Assembly: GCF_022344005.1 (NCBI RefSeq)
Contig: NZ_CP092190.1
Span: 2,061,001 to 2,125,000, forward strand
Length of the DNA: 64,000 nt
Reading direction: 5' to 3'
Source: Deinococcus sp. KNUC1210
GTDB taxonomy: Bacteria > Deinococcota > Deinococci > Deinococcales > Deinococcaceae
Of the stretch, positions 30,353-41,519 are shown piece by piece. The translations under genes were made by a program, and so were the position numbers. How positions within the stretch are numbered: the first letter of the stretch is position 1; the number at the start of each line of letters is the position of its first letter. The notes beneath the pieces are model-generated. The model worked only from the letters and a program-made list of their open reading frames with translations, was not told the origin of the DNA and did not search any database.

Positions 30353-31243
30353 GTGAATACCGCGCTTCCTCTGAACATCCTGTCGGTGCAGTCGTGGGTC
30401 AGTTACGGGCATGTCGGCAACGCTGCCGCCGTGTTTCCGTTGCAGCGTCTGGGCTTCGAGGTCTGGAGCATCAACACCGTGCAGTTTTCCAACCACACCG
30501 GCTACGGCGCGTGGACGGGTCAGGTGTATCCGCCCGAGGTGGTCGCCGAGATCGTGGACGGCATCGCGCAGCGCGGGGTGCTGCCGAGCTGTAACGCGGT
30601 GCTGAGCGGGTACATGGGCAGCGAGGGCACCGTGTCGGCGGTGGTGGAGGCCGTGCGGCGCGTGCGGGCGGCCAACCCGGCGGCGCTGTACTGCTGTGAC
30701 CCGGTGATGGGTGACGTGGGGCGCGGCGTGTTCGTGCGTCCGGAACTGCCTGAGCGAATCGCTGCGCTGGCGGTGCCGGAAGCCGACCTCCTGACTCCCA
30801 ATCAGTTCGAGCTGGAACTGCTGACCGGGCAGACGGTGCAGACGCTCCAGCAGGCGCTGGGGGCCGCCCATACGCTGCGGGGCCGCATGCGTCCGGCGGG
30901 GCCGAGGGTCGTGCTCATCACCAGTCTGCTGCGCGGCGACGCTCCAGCAGGCGGCATCGAGACGCTGGCGGTCTCGGATGAGGGCGCGTGGCTGTGCCGT
31001 ACTCCGCTCATTCCGCTCGATCCGCCGCGCAACGGCACCGGGGACGCCATCGCCGCGCTGTTTTTCGGCCATTACCTGAAGTCGGGCCAGGTGGGCGACG
31101 CCCTGAGCCTCTCGATGAGCGCTCTGCACGCCCTGCTCACCCTGACGCACGAGGCGGGCAGCCGTGAAATTCAGCTCGTGGCTGCCCAGAACGAATATGA
31201 GAAGCCCACCCACATCTTTGAAGCGCAGCGGGTAGAGGGCTAG
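30353..31243 (+). CDS. pdxY: Pyridoxal kinase
   Basis: The enzyme phosphorylates pyridoxal to PLP in vitamin B6 salvage. The 296-residue ribokinase-superfamily protein has the N-terminal [16 protein letters not shown] signature of PdxY/Pdx[26 protein letters not shown] and the anion-hole [16 protein letters not shown] with the catalytic Asp. The start is GTG at 30353; TATCCT ends 6 bases before it, which fixes a leaderless start. Confidence 0.93.
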   Translation: MNTALPLNILSVQSWVSYGHVGNAAAVFPLQRLGFEVWSINTVQFSNHTGYGAWTGQVYPPEVVAEIVDGIAQRGVLPSCNAVLSGYMGSEGTVSAVVEAVRRVRAANPAALYCCDPVMGDVGRGVFVRPELPERIAALAVPEADLLTPNQFELELLTGQTVQTLQQALGAAHTLRGRMRPAGPRVVLITSLLRGDAPAGGIETLAVSDEGAWLCRTPLIPLDPPRNGTGDAIAALFFGHYLKSGQVGDALSLSMSALHALLTLTHEAGSREIQLVAAQNEYEKPTHIFEAQRVEG

Positions 31244-31449
31244 GCGCTCGCCCAGCCCGCCTGAACCCGTCTGTTCCCCACCGGGTGACGCCCGTGCTGC
31301 TCGCAGGCCCGCCGGGTGTACTCCAGGCGTGTCAGACGGACTTCAGTCGCCCTGCACCTGAGACCGGGCCGCGCTGCCGCTGCTCATACGATCTTCATGA
31401 CGCGAAATTTTCAAGATTGGCATCAGATTCGTCTGCGTATACTGCCCGG

Positions 31450-33207
31450 ATGCTGGTTGCTTCTCCTGCCCTTTTTTATCGTGTGGTTCGTCGTTTGCGC
31501 TCTGGGCTGTTGCCGCTCCTGGGTCTGCTGGCCGTGTCGGCAGCGGGCGCAGTCGGCAGCGTGCAGGTTCAGGCCGCTGTCGATCAGACCGCCGCGTACC
31601 GCAACGGTGACGCCCTGGTGCTCGTCAGTCCGCCGCGCCTCATCAAGGGGCGCACGCTGTTGCCGATGCGCGAAATGGCGACGGTGCTGGGTCAGACGGT
31701 GCTGGGCGACGCCACGCAGCTTCAGGTGGGCCGCCTGAGCGTCGACCCCCGCAAACCGCTGGCCTCGCTCGACGGCGTGGCGCAGTCGCCCGATTCGGTG
31801 GTGGTGCTGGGCAACGTGGTCTACGTGAGCGCCAAACTGCTCGCCGACGCCCTGAACGCCAATCTCAGCTTCTCGGACGACGGGCGCAGCCTCACCATCA
31901 CGGCGCTGCCACCCGGCGGCAATCCACTGACGCCGCAGGCCAGATTCAGCACCGACAAGCTGACGTATGCGCCGGGCGAGCGGGTGGTGTACACCGAGTA
32001 CGCCTTCGACCCAGACGGCTCGGATCTGACCAGCCGCAAGTGGACGGGCCGCCAGGACGTGTACTTCGTGCCCGGCACCTACACCGTGTCGCTTCAGGTG
32101 ACCAACGCACGCGGCCTGAGCAGTGCGCCGTTCTCGCGCACCTTCACCGTGACCGGGCAGCCCATCGACACGCCGCTCAGCTACGCGCTCAAGTACGCCA
32201 CGCCCGGCGACACCTTCAGCGACGCGCAGGTGCTGACGTATCCGGCGATCAATGCCCAGACGCTTCAGACGCCCAGTTATCCGCTGATCTTCAGCGACAG
32301 TCCGGAGGCCCCCGCCCAGAGCGGCATTCTGTATCAGGACTCGATGAGCGGACAGGCGCGGCTGCTGGCCTACCACGTCAACGCCCTGAGCGGCCCGGCG
32401 CGGCTGTACGTGGTAGCGCGAAATCTGGAAAGCCGCCCGGTCGAAGTTCGTACCACCCGCCAGGGCGAGACAGCCCCCACCCGCATCGAAGGTCTGCTCG
32501 GACAGGTGACGCTGCTGGAATACTTCGCGTCGAGCGGGTCGCAGAGCGTGACGGTGCAGCCGGGCGAGAGCGTGGCGATCTATGCCAGCCCGACCCTCAG
32601 CAGCGGCAGCGGCGTCAATATGATGCAGGACGTGATGGCGTCCGGGCGCGTCGAACTGACGTACGCCATGCTCGAAGCGAGCCTGCCGCCCACCGCCCAG
32701 GTCCTGCAGCAGCTTCCCTTTCTGCAACCCGATGGACGCCATCAGCGGGGTACCTTCCAGAACGCCGTGCGCGTGATCCGCGCCAACCTGACGCAGCTTC
32801 CGGCGCGGCTGGTTATCGGAGACGGCATGGTCGATCCAGCCGTGACGGGTGTGGACGCCCTGACCAACCAGCCGCAGCAGCTCATCGGGAATTACGGCGT
32901 GCTGTACGACATCGAGGTGCAGGGTGTGAGCGGAACGGCCGTGGCGCTCAGTCCACGCGGGGGCCTGTACCGGGGAGCCATGAACATCGAGGACGGCCCG
33001 ATTGTTCAGGTGCTCAAGCTGCCCGAAGTGGGAGCTACCGGCACGCCCGACCAGCCGACGCTGCTGTGGCGGCCCGCTTCCAACCACATCAGCATCGACT
33101 TTGTGCCGGCCAGTGGCAGCAACCTGCCGATCAGCCTGGTGTTCTACCGCTCTGCTGCGCCGGGGAGCGTGGGCGGGGTCATCAATATCAAGCGCTACAC
33201 ACCCTGA
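31450..33207 (+). CDS. Exported protein with stalk (copper amine oxidase-like) and PKD-like domains
   Basis: The 585-residue protein has a signal peptide (residues 1-42, ending VQVQA). The first mature domain (47-150; VSPPRLIKGRTLLPMREMATVLG) is a Cu_amine_oxidN1-type surface module. A PKD-like domain follows (165-235; TYTVSLQVTNARG). The C-terminal 350 residues are beta-rich and not recognised. It is likely attached to or shed from the cell surface. TATACT at 31438-31443 ends 6 bases before the ATG, with TTGGCA about 15 bases further upstream. It shares its first domain type with the gene at 11815-12507. Confidence 0.72.
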   Translation: MLVASPALFYRVVRRLRSGLLPLLGLLAVSAAGAVGSVQVQAAVDQTAAYRNGDALVLVSPPRLIKGRTLLPMREMATVLGQTVLGDATQLQVGRLSVDPRKPLASLDGVAQSPDSVVVLGNVVYVSAKLLADALNANLSFSDDGRSLTITALPPGGNPLTPQARFSTDKLTYAPGERVVYTEYAFDPDGSDLTSRKWTGRQDVYFVPGTYTVSLQVTNARGLSSAPFSRTFTVTGQPIDTPLSYALKYATPGDTFSDAQVLTYPAINAQTLQTPSYPLIFSDSPEAPAQSGILYQDSMSGQARLLAYHVNALSGPARLYVVARNLESRPVEVRTTRQGETAPTRIEGLLGQVTLLEYFASSGSQSVTVQPGESVAIYASPTLSSGSGVNMMQDVMASGRVELTYAMLEASLPPTAQVLQQLPFLQPDGRHQRGTFQNAVRVIRANLTQLPARLVIGDGMVDPAVTGVDALTNQPQQLIGNYGVLYDIEVQGVSGTAVALSPRGGLYRGAMNIEDGPIVQVLKLPEVGATGTPDQPTLLWRPASNHISIDFVPASGSNLPISLVFYRSAAPGSVGGVINIKRYTP

Positions 33208-33210
33208 GCT

Positions 33211-34046
33211 TCAGAGCATTCCAGCCGCCCGAATCCAATCTTTCGGGTGGCTTTTTTGTAGCTCGGCAGCGGCGGCCTGAGCCTGGGCGTGGGTGTGCGC
33301 CAGCGCAAAGCAGGTGCTGCCCGAACCGCTCATCAGGGGGAATGCAGCCCGGCGGCGCTCAGGGCTTCCAGCGCCGCGCCGATTTCCGGATGTTTCGCCG
33401 TCACGCCCGCTTGCAGCGCGTTGGCGTAGGGGAGGGGCTGCCCCGTTTCCAGCGCCTCCCGGATGTTCTGTACGTCGAGCGGCGGCGTGAACTGGCCCGT
33501 TTTATCCAGCCAGCGGTAAGCATCAGCGGCGCTCACAGCGGTTCCGGGGTTCATCAGCACCAGATGGAGGGGCGGCAGCGTCATGGGCGTCAGGCGTTCT
33601 CCGATGCCCTCGGCCAGTGCCGGGCCGCTGTGCAGAAAGAAGGGCACGTCAGCCCCCAGCGCTGTTGCCAGCGCGTGCAGGTCTACGGCTGCCGGGTACA
33701 GCTCGGCCAATGCCAGCAGCGTACTGGCCGCGTCGCTGCTGCCTCCGCCCAGCCCCGATGCCAGCGGCAGCCGTTTGTGCAGCACGATCTCGGCTCCTGC
33801 CTTCACGCCTGCCGCGTCCAGGTAGGCCCGCGCCGCCCGGTACACCAGATTTCCGGCGTCGGTGGGCAGGTCTGCGCCCTGCACCCGCAGGCTCAGGGCG
33901 TCGGCGGGCGAGACTTCCAGTTCGTCGCCCACGTCCAGCGGCACCATCAGAGTATGCAGGGCGTGATAGCCGCCCGGCAGCAGCCCCAGCACGCTCAGGC
34001 CGAGGTTGATCTTGGCGGGGGCGAAGCGGCGCAGCGTGGGGAGCAT
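33211..34046 (-). CDS. ispE: 4-diphosphocytidyl-2-C-methyl-D-erythritol kinase, interrupted by one frameshift
   Basis: IspE phosphorylates the 2-hydroxyl of CDP-ME in the MEP isoprenoid pathway. The GHMP-kinase motif PLASGLGGGSSDAAS and the N-terminal FAPAKINLGL are intact. The frame stops at 33333 after GLHSP. Adding one base to the G5 run at 33336-33340 continues it as HSPLMSGSGSTCFALAHTH to a stop at 33211, giving 278 residues with the normal C-terminal GSGSTCFAL motif. The start is ATG at 34046 with TAGCCT 7 bases upstream, not the in-frame GTG at 34052. The gene is likely essential, so the break is probably a sequence error. Confidence 0.9.
33223..33257 (+). terminator. Terminator placed inside the ispE 3' coding end
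   Basis: AGCCGCCCGA/TCGGGTGGCT (33223-33232 with 33243-33252, one G-U pair) is followed by T6. It serves the plus-strand gene ending at 33207. The same bases encode the last residues of the convergent repaired ispE. Confidence 0.8.
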
Positions 34047-34098
34047 GAACACTAGGCTAGCAGCTTGAAGGTTCCGGCCGAGCTGTTAGCCTGCCAGC

Positions 34099-34692
34099 AT
34101 GAATCCGCCAAGTCGTTTTCTCGCGCTGTGTGCTGTGCTGCTGGCAATGCTGCTGACATACCGAATGGCCTTTCATGCCTTCGATCTGATTCTGGTGGCG
34201 GCGTGGGCTGTCCTGGCGCTGGCGACCTTCCGTCGCATGGGGACTTCCTCGTTCGCGGTGCAGCGGATGTGGTGGACAACGCTTCTGTTGTTTCCGATCT
34301 GGGAATTTGCGATCAAGTGGATGGTGCAGCATAACGTGATCGCGTATTCGTGGTGGTGGCTGAACCGTCTGGAGCATTTCGGCTGGATGGCGTCATTGCT
34401 GCTGTTGCTGCTGCCGATCTATCAGGAGCTGTTTCGGCTGGGCTGGTTCACCGCACTCCTGTTTGTACTGGGCCTGGGAAGCATCATCGGGAACCTGAAC
34501 GAGTTCTGGGAATTCGGTCTGCGTGTACAAGCAGGTACGGCTGGGCGCGGTGTGCTGTACCTCGATACCATTCTGGACATGCTGACGAATGTGCCGGGCG
34601 CACTCCTGGCCTTTCTGATCGGCTGGCGGGTGGTGAGGGGCACGGTACTACAGATCGAAAAGCCTTCCGCGTCTGTTGGGATAGGCGGCTGA
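34099..34692 (+). CDS. Integral membrane protein of unknown function
   Basis: The 197-residue protein has about six hydrophobic segments (FLALCAVLLAMLLTY, ILVAAWAVLALATF, WWTTLLLFPIWEFAIKWM, WMASLLLLLLPIYQEL, FTALLFVLGLGSIIGNL and a C-terminal ALLAFLIGWRVV). A conserved-looking GNLNEFWEFGLR and LDTILDMLTN pair faces the end of spans, which suggests polar catalytic or binding residues in the membrane. I do not recognise the family beyond a general likeness to DUF2238-type proteins. TAGCCT ends 6 bases before the ATG. It is divergent from ispE, with 52 bases between the starts. Confidence 0.65.
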   Translation: MNPPSRFLALCAVLLAMLLTYRMAFHAFDLILVAAWAVLALATFRRMGTSSFAVQRMWWTTLLLFPIWEFAIKWMVQHNVIAYSWWWLNRLEHFGWMASLLLLLLPIYQELFRLGWFTALLFVLGLGSIIGNLNEFWEFGLRVQAGTAGRGVLYLDTILDMLTNVPGALLAFLIGWRVVRGTVLQIEKPSASVGIGG

Positions 34693-34707
34693 TGTGCCGC
34701 ATTTCGC

Positions 34708-35379
34708 TCAGGAAGACTCGGGCGACGCGTCCCACACCGCTGCCAGCGCCTGTGCCAGCAGCAGATCGCCGGGGGTCGTGACCTTCAGCAGACTGGCCTC
34801 GCCCGGCACCAGCCGTACTGGATGGCCCGCCCAGTGCAGCAGTCCGGCGTCGTCAGTGGCCTCGAAGCCTGCCTGCTGCGCCTTCAGGTGTGCGGCCAGC
34901 AGCCACTCGCGGCGGCCTGCCTGCGGCGTCTGCACGGCCCACAGCCCGCTGCGCTCCACCCGTTCGCCCCAGTTCGGGCCACAGTCATCATGACCGGCCC
35001 GCAGCAGCGTATCGGCCACCGGAAGCGCCACTGTCGCCGCGCCGAACGCCTGCACCGCGACCAGTACGGCCCTCGTGACCGCTGCACTCAGAAAGGGCCG
35101 GGCCGCGTCGTGAATCAGCACCACCTCGGCGTCGGTGGCCTGAAGCAGCCGCAGAACGCTTGATTGCCGTGTCTCTCCGCCTGCGATGAACCGCGCTGGC
35201 AGGCCTTCCGGCAGGACCATTCCCGCCGGAAGCGCCACCACCACCTCATCTACATGCGGAGCCAGCGCCGCGACAGACCGTGCCAGCAGACTGCGCCCCG
35301 CCACCTCCACGAACGCCTTCGGGCCGCGTCCCAGCCGTATTCCCGACCCCGCTGCCGGAATGAGGGCCGTGGTCTTCAA
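34708..35379 (-). CDS. ispD: 2-C-methyl-D-erythritol 4-phosphate cytidylyltransferase
   Basis: IspD makes CDP-ME from MEP and CTP. The 223-residue protein has the nucleotide-binding N-terminus IPAAGSGIRLGRGPKAFVEV, the central LIHDAARPFLSA and a C-terminal VTTPGDLLLA. The start is TTG at 35379, overlapping the ubiX stop as TTGA, with GGAAGG 6 bases upstream. IspD, and IspE 660 bases away, together cover two successive steps of the MEP pathway, although they are not in one operon. Confidence 0.93.
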   Translation of the reverse strand: MKTTALIPAAGSGIRLGRGPKAFVEVAGRSLLARSVAALAPHVDEVVVALPAGMVLPEGLPARFIAGGETRQSSVLRLLQATDAEVVLIHDAARPFLSAAVTRAVLVAVQAFGAATVALPVADTLLRAGHDDCGPNWGERVERSGLWAVQTPQAGRREWLLAAHLKAQQAGFEATDDAGLLHWAGHPVRLVPGEASLLKVTTPGDLLLAQALAAVWDASPESS

Positions 35380-35936
35380 GTCGGTTCCTTCCAGCGCTGA
35401 AAGCCCGGCACGTCCAGCCCGAACTGATCGAGCATCCGGGCGGTCACGAAATGCAGCAGCTCGTCCACGGTTTTGGGCGCGTGGTAAAACCCCGGACTCG
35501 CGGTCATGACGGTGGCCCCGGCATCGTGTGCCCGCAGCATGTTTTCGAGCATCGGACGCGGCAGCGGGTCTTCTCGCAGAGCCAGCACCAGCCGCCGCCG
35601 CTCCTTGAGGGTGACGTGTGCGGCGCGGCTCAGCAGATTGTCGGCAAATCCTCCGGCGATTTTGGCGAGGGTTCCGGCGCTGCACGGCACCACCAGCATG
35701 CCGCCCGTGCGGTATGACCCGCTGGCGATGCTGGCGGCAAGGTCGCGGTCGTCGTGCACGTGCGTCGCCAGCGCACGCAGCTCGGCTTCCTGCGGCCCGC
35801 CCTCGGCACTCATGACGCGCCTCGCACCGCTCGACACCACCAGATGCGTTTCCACATCCAGGGTATTCAGCGCCTGAAGCACGTTCAGCGCATACGGAAT
35901 GCCGCTGCCGCCCGACACGCCGACCACCAGCCGCAT
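35376..35936 (-). CDS. ubiX: UbiX-type flavin prenyltransferase
   Basis: UbiX makes prenylated FMN, the cofactor of UbiD decarboxylases. The 186-residue protein has the FMN-binding GVSGGSGIPYA, the middle VVPCSAGTLAKIAGG and a DPLPRPMLENM segment that binds the prenyl-phosphate. No ubiD is near. The ATG lies one base before the stop codon of the upstream RNA methyltransferase, and its stop overlaps ispD, so methyltransferase-ubiX-ispD is an operon. Confidence 0.9.
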   Translation of the reverse strand: MRLVVGVSGGSGIPYALNVLQALNTLDVETHLVVSSGARRVMSAEGGPQEAELRALATHVHDDRDLAASIASGSYRTGGMLVVPCSAGTLAKIAGGFADNLLSRAAHVTLKERRRLVLALREDPLPRPMLENMLRAHDAGATVMTASPGFYHAPKTVDELLHFVTARMLDQFGLDVPGFQRWKEPT

Positions 35937-35937
35937 A

Positions 35938-37200
35938 TTATTCGGGAGCCGGGATCGGCAGTTCGCGGCGCTCCAGCACGCTGACCACTTCCACATGACT
36001 GGTCTGCGGATAGAAGTCGTGCGGCGTGACCTCACCCAGCGTCCAGCCGCGCCTCACCAGATCACCCACGTCACGCGCCCAGGTCGCCGGGTCGCAGCTC
36101 ACATACACGATTCGCAGGGCCGAGCTGTTGTGCAGGGCGTCTCTCGCCATATCCGACAGGCCCACGCGCGGCGGATCGACCACTACCACGCCCGCCTGCA
36201 AACTCGCCTGAGCAAGCTGGGCGGCGTCACCGTCGCGGAAACTCACGTTGCGGGTGCCGACCTCGCGCACGTCGTGGCGACCACGTGCCAGCGCGTCGAA
36301 ATCGGTATCGAGCACCACCACTTTGCCGAAATTCGGGGCCAGATGCCGCCCGATGGCCCCGCTGCCGCCGTACAGATCGATGGCGAGCGGCCCGCGTCCG
36401 GCCAGCCGCGCCGCACGGATGTACGCCAGTCCCGCCGCTTCCGGGTTGACCTGCGCGAAGCTCGACGCGCTGACGCTGCATACCACCTCGCCAAACTGCT
36501 CGGTGATTTCCGGCTCTCCGGCGATGAGCTGCACGCCCGCGCTGAAGCGGCGACCTGCCGGAGCGGCCAGCGACACGCCCACCACGCCGCAGTCCATCAG
36601 CTCGTCGGCAGCCTTGAGGTACTGGCGGGGCTCGCCGGGAGCGATCAGGGTGGCGACCACCTCACCGGTCAGGCGGCTGCCACGCAGACTCAGTTCCAGC
36701 ACACCTTCGAGCTTGGAGGTATCCAGCAGCCGACTCACGGTCTGGATGTTCTCCATCAGCAGAGGGTCCTGGGCCACCGACTGCGCCGAGTGCCCGCGCC
36801 GCTCGCGGTACGCCAGACCCTGCGGCGTAACCAGATACTGCGCGGTGTTGCGGTAGGCCCACTGGCGCGGGCTGGGCACCGTGGGCGCGACCGGATGGTT
36901 CAGCTTGGCGATGCGGGTCAGCGCTTCCTGCACGAACTCGCGCTTGTAGCGGAGCTGAGCCGGGTAGCTGGCATGGGCCAGATCGGTGGTGGGAAGATCG
37001 GGGGCGTCTACGCGGTCTGGGCTGGGCGTCAGCACCTCGCGGGTCACGCCCTGCTGCACGCCCCGCCCGGCGCGAATTTCGGCGCGGACTCGTTCGCCGG
37101 GGAGTGCGCCGCGTACCAGCACCACGCCCTCTTCGGTGCGCGAGAGGCCGAAGCCGCCCGCGACGATTTTTTCTATGGTGAGTTCAGTGGTGTGGGGCAT
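35938..37200 (-). CDS. TrmA/RumA-family RNA (uracil-5-)methyltransferase with TRAM domain
   Basis: The 420-residue protein has an N-terminal TRAM domain (1-60; [17 protein letters not shown]), the SAM site [13 protein letters not shown], and the catalytic region [13 protein letters not shown] with the nucleophile Cys. The iron-sulfur cysteine cluster found in E. coli RlmD is not seen. It should make 5-methyluridine in rRNA or tRNA; the position cannot be told. ATG at 37200 is preferred over ATG 37209 because TACAAT ends 7 bases upstream, and the longer ATG overlaps it. Confidence 0.85.
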   Translation of the reverse strand: MPHTTELTIEKIVAGGFGLSRTEEGVVLVRGALPGERVRAEIRAGRGVQQGVTREVLTPSPDRVDAPDLPTTDLAHASYPAQLRYKREFVQEALTRIAKLNHPVAPTVPSPRQWAYRNTAQYLVTPQGLAYRERRGHSAQSVAQDPLLMENIQTVSRLLDTSKLEGVLELSLRGSRLTGEVVATLIAPGEPRQYLKAADELMDCGVVGVSLAAPAGRRFSAGVQLIAGEPEITEQFGEVVCSVSASSFAQVNPEAAGLAYIRAARLAGRGPLAIDLYGGSGAIGRHLAPNFGKVVVLDTDFDALARGRHDVREVGTRNVSFRDGDAAQLAQASLQAGVVVVDPPRVGLSDMARDALHNSSALRIVYVSCDPATWARDVGDLVRRGWTLGEVTPHDFYPQTSHVEVVSVLERRELPIPAPE

Positions 37201-37209
37201 AAAGAGCAT

Positions 37210-37924
37210 TGTAGTGCGGGCGGGGGGAATGGGGTTTTGACGGTTTTGTCTGTGGGGGTGGTTGGAGGTGTGGTTCTGGGGTTGGCGGGTTGCTGGGCGT
37301 CCGGTTGCTGCTTAATTTCCCCACCCCCTGCCCCCTCCCCCAGAGGGGCAGGGGGAGCGAACAGAAGCGTCAAGCGCTGTCGCAGTTTGGAAGCGGCGTG
37401 CTCTGTCTTCGCCCATTGCAACGTTTGATCTTGTTGTGTTCTTCGCTGCGACCGGCGGAAGGCCGCTTCGTTGATGTCGAAGAAGTGGTCAATTCAGCGC
37501 CGTCGAAGCCCCGCGTGGGCGCGGCCTTCATCGCCCACATCCCTTGGGTAGTCATCTGTTTGGGCTGCCGTTTCATTCCAACATAGGCCGCTTTAAAAGC
37601 ATCAGAGAAGCAACAGCAGTTGCTCCTCTGACAAAAAGTAGACGATGTGGGGCGGAGCTGGGAAGATCTTTTACACGGACGCCGCACTGCCTTTGGCGCA
37701 TTGAGGCGCGGCGTTGGTGAGCACAGTGGGCGACTTCAACGAAACGGGCAACCGAGTGCAACTGGAGCGCCTCAGCGCGGTCAGTGAGAGCTCGCAACAG
37801 GATGCAACGTTGCAACGGGCGAAGAACGAGCACGCCGCTTCCAGATTGCGACCAGCGCTTGACGTTCCTTTCGCTCCCCCTGTCCTCTGGAGAGGGGGGC
37901 TGGGGGTAGGCAACCCCCTTCAGC
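37210..37924. repeat. Intergenic island with a 116-base inverted repeat pair
   Basis: Positions 37321-37436 and 37795-37910 are inverted copies of one 116-base unit. They share AGCGTCAAGCGCTG, GGAAGCGGCGTGCTC and TTCGCCC.TTGCAACGTT, estimated by eye at about 80 percent identity. Each unit ends in a C-rich/G-rich hairpin (for example CCCCTGCCCC with GGGGCAGGGG in the left copy). The 358 bases between hold weaker, partly inverted likeness (TTCGTTGA.GTCG). Reading frames of about 100 residues across it are the same repeat in both directions and not genes. No transposase is present. It may be a small repeat element of the kind scattered in Deinococcus genomes. Confidence 0.75.
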
Positions 37925-38763
<839 letters not shown>

Positions 38764-38770
38764 GACGAGT

Positions 38771-38800
38771 ATCCTAACAAATGATAAGTTGTCAAGTCAA
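38771..38800 (-). promoter_or_regulatory. Promoter of lysZ
   Basis: On the minus strand TTGACT (38800-38795) and TAGGAT (38776-38771) are 18 bases apart. TAGGAT ends 7 bases before the ATG. This is one of the few leaderless promoters here with a good -35. Confidence 0.65.
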
Positions 38801-38821
38801 TTCTCTATCAGATGAAAAGGT

Positions 38822-39376
38822 TTACTGGCTCTGATACAGCTCGGCGTGCAGAAACGGGGCCAGACTCAGGGTGAGTGCCATCTGCCACACGTCGGCGCGG
38901 CTGAGCAGGCCACCCGTGAGCAGGCCCACCGTCCCGGCCTTCTGCTTGATGTTCTGCTGTCCGCTCAGCTCGTCCATGATCGGCCCGAGTTCCTCTCCTG
39001 CGTACAGACGTGCCGCCACTGGCGGAGGCAGGCGCAGTTCGGCGCTGCGGCCCACTTCCAGCCGTGTGCCGTCTGTCACCGCCACGATGCCGAACAGCCA
39101 GCACCCGCCGCCCTCTTCAGGGGCGCTGGGTTCAAAGCGCACGCCACCTTCCAAACCCACGCCGTAGCCCGCACCCGCCACTGCTGCCCGCGCCGCCCGC
39201 GCCCGCTGCACCGCGCCGCGCATGGTTTCCTCCACGCCAATCGGCTGCTCTGACACGCCCGACGCCGCCTGAACGCCCTGTACCCGCGAGCCGGGCCAGA
39301 GCTGCTGAAAGACCTGTTCGACGGGCCGGAGTTTGGCGGGGTTGAGGGTGCCTGCCGCAATGGTCAGAGGTGTCAT
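38822..39376 (-). CDS. Inosine/xanthosine triphosphatase family (YjjX/DUF84) protein
   Basis: The 184-residue protein has the family pattern AAGTLNPAKLRPVEQVF at the N-terminus, GVEETMRGAVQRARAA, and VGLEGGVRF, and it ends with a helical SRADVWQMALTLSLAPFL. These proteins hydrolyse non-canonical purine triphosphates such as ITP and XTP and help keep damaged bases out of nucleic acid. TATAAC lies 8 bases before the ATG. It lies between lysZ and the response regulator gene and is not co-oriented in a tight operon with either. Confidence 0.85.
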   Translation of the reverse strand: MTPLTIAAGTLNPAKLRPVEQVFQQLWPGSRVQGVQAASGVSEQPIGVEETMRGAVQRARAARAAVAGAGYGVGLEGGVRFEPSAPEEGGGCWLFGIVAVTDGTRLEVGRSAELRLPPPVAARLYAGEELGPIMDELSGQQNIKQKAGTVGLLTGGLLSRADVWQMALTLSLAPFLHAELYQSQ

Positions 39377-39553
39377 TGCTGCGCGTTATAGCAGCTTCCA
39401 GCCCGCTTTCCACGCAAAGGAACTCTAAAGTTTGCCTCTCGCTGCCTTTAGGCAAGTGGCAGAAGCATAGCTGCTGGGTACGTCACGCTAGGGAAACAAG
39501 GCGAGGCGTATGCCATGCTCACTTCCGCCATTCACCGCCCCTGGAGTTCTGTC

Positions 39554-40006
39554 ATGACTGCCTTCTCTGCCAATCCGACCCCCATCGAAATTCTGCTCGT
39601 TGACGACAGCGAGCCTGATATCGTCCTGACCCGAGAAGCCTTTGCCGAAGCTGGCATCCTGAACCGCCTGCATGTCGTCCACGACGGAGTGGAGGCCATG
39701 AGTTTCCTGCGTAGGGAAGGCGAGTACGCCAGTCGTCCGCGCCCAGACGTGATCCTGCTCGACATCAACATGCCGCGCAAGGGTGGCCTGGAAGTGCTGG
39801 AAGAGCTGAAGGCCGATCCCGAACTGGCGAGTATTCCGGTCGTGGTGATGACCACCTCGCAGTCTGAACAGGATGTGCTCCGCAGCTATCAGAGCCATGC
39901 GAGCAGCTACGTGGTCAAACCCATCGAATTCGACCGCTTTTACAGCGCCATCCACGCGCTCGGAGCGTACATGCTGACGATTGTGCGGCTGCCGCCCAGG
40001 ACGTAG
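39554..40006 (+). CDS. Single-domain response regulator (CheY/Rcp1-like)
   Basis: The 150-residue protein is a receiver domain only. Acidic residues D17 and D18 precede the phosphoacceptor D70 (ILLDINMPRKGG), with T in VVMTTSQS and K in YVVKPIEF. The longer helix-rich insert (YASRPRPD) and C-terminal length are typical of the Rcp1 type, which works with phytochrome-like histidine kinases. No kinase is adjacent. ATG at 39554 has GGAG 7 bases upstream; ATG at 39515 is possible. Confidence 0.82.
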   Translation: MTAFSANPTPIEILLVDDSEPDIVLTREAFAEAGILNRLHVVHDGVEAMSFLRREGEYASRPRPDVILLDINMPRKGGLEVLEELKADPELASIPVVVMTTSQSEQDVLRSYQSHASSYVVKPIEFDRFYSAIHALGAYMLTIVRLPPRT

Positions 40007-40018
40007 AGAGTGTGCTGC

Positions 40019-40117
40019 GTGATACGTGATGTGTCGTTTTCTTGCAGGCCCAGAAAGCTGAGTATTGAAGGGCGCGGAATGTCTTCAGGAGCCTTCCAGA
40101 CACACATCACGCATCAC
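40019..40117. repeat. Inverted repeat between the response regulator and lysY
   Basis: GTGATACGTGATGTGT (40019-40034) pairs with ACACATCACGCATCAC (40102-40117) at 15 of 16 positions across a 67-base spacer. It lies in the convergent gap and could act as a terminator or a small repeat. Confidence 0.6.
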
Positions 40118-40124
40118 TGTCTTT

Positions 40125-41518
<1,394 letters not shown>

Positions 41519-41519
<1 letters not shown>

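Noticed and set aside
34046..34052. GTG at 34052 as the ispE start
   Set aside because: The -10 TAGCCT would end one base before it, so the leaderless start must be the ATG at 34046.
38771..38800. A second RDRM near lysZ
   Set aside because: The sequence has no TTATG...CATAA symmetry; it is a standard -35/-10 promoter.
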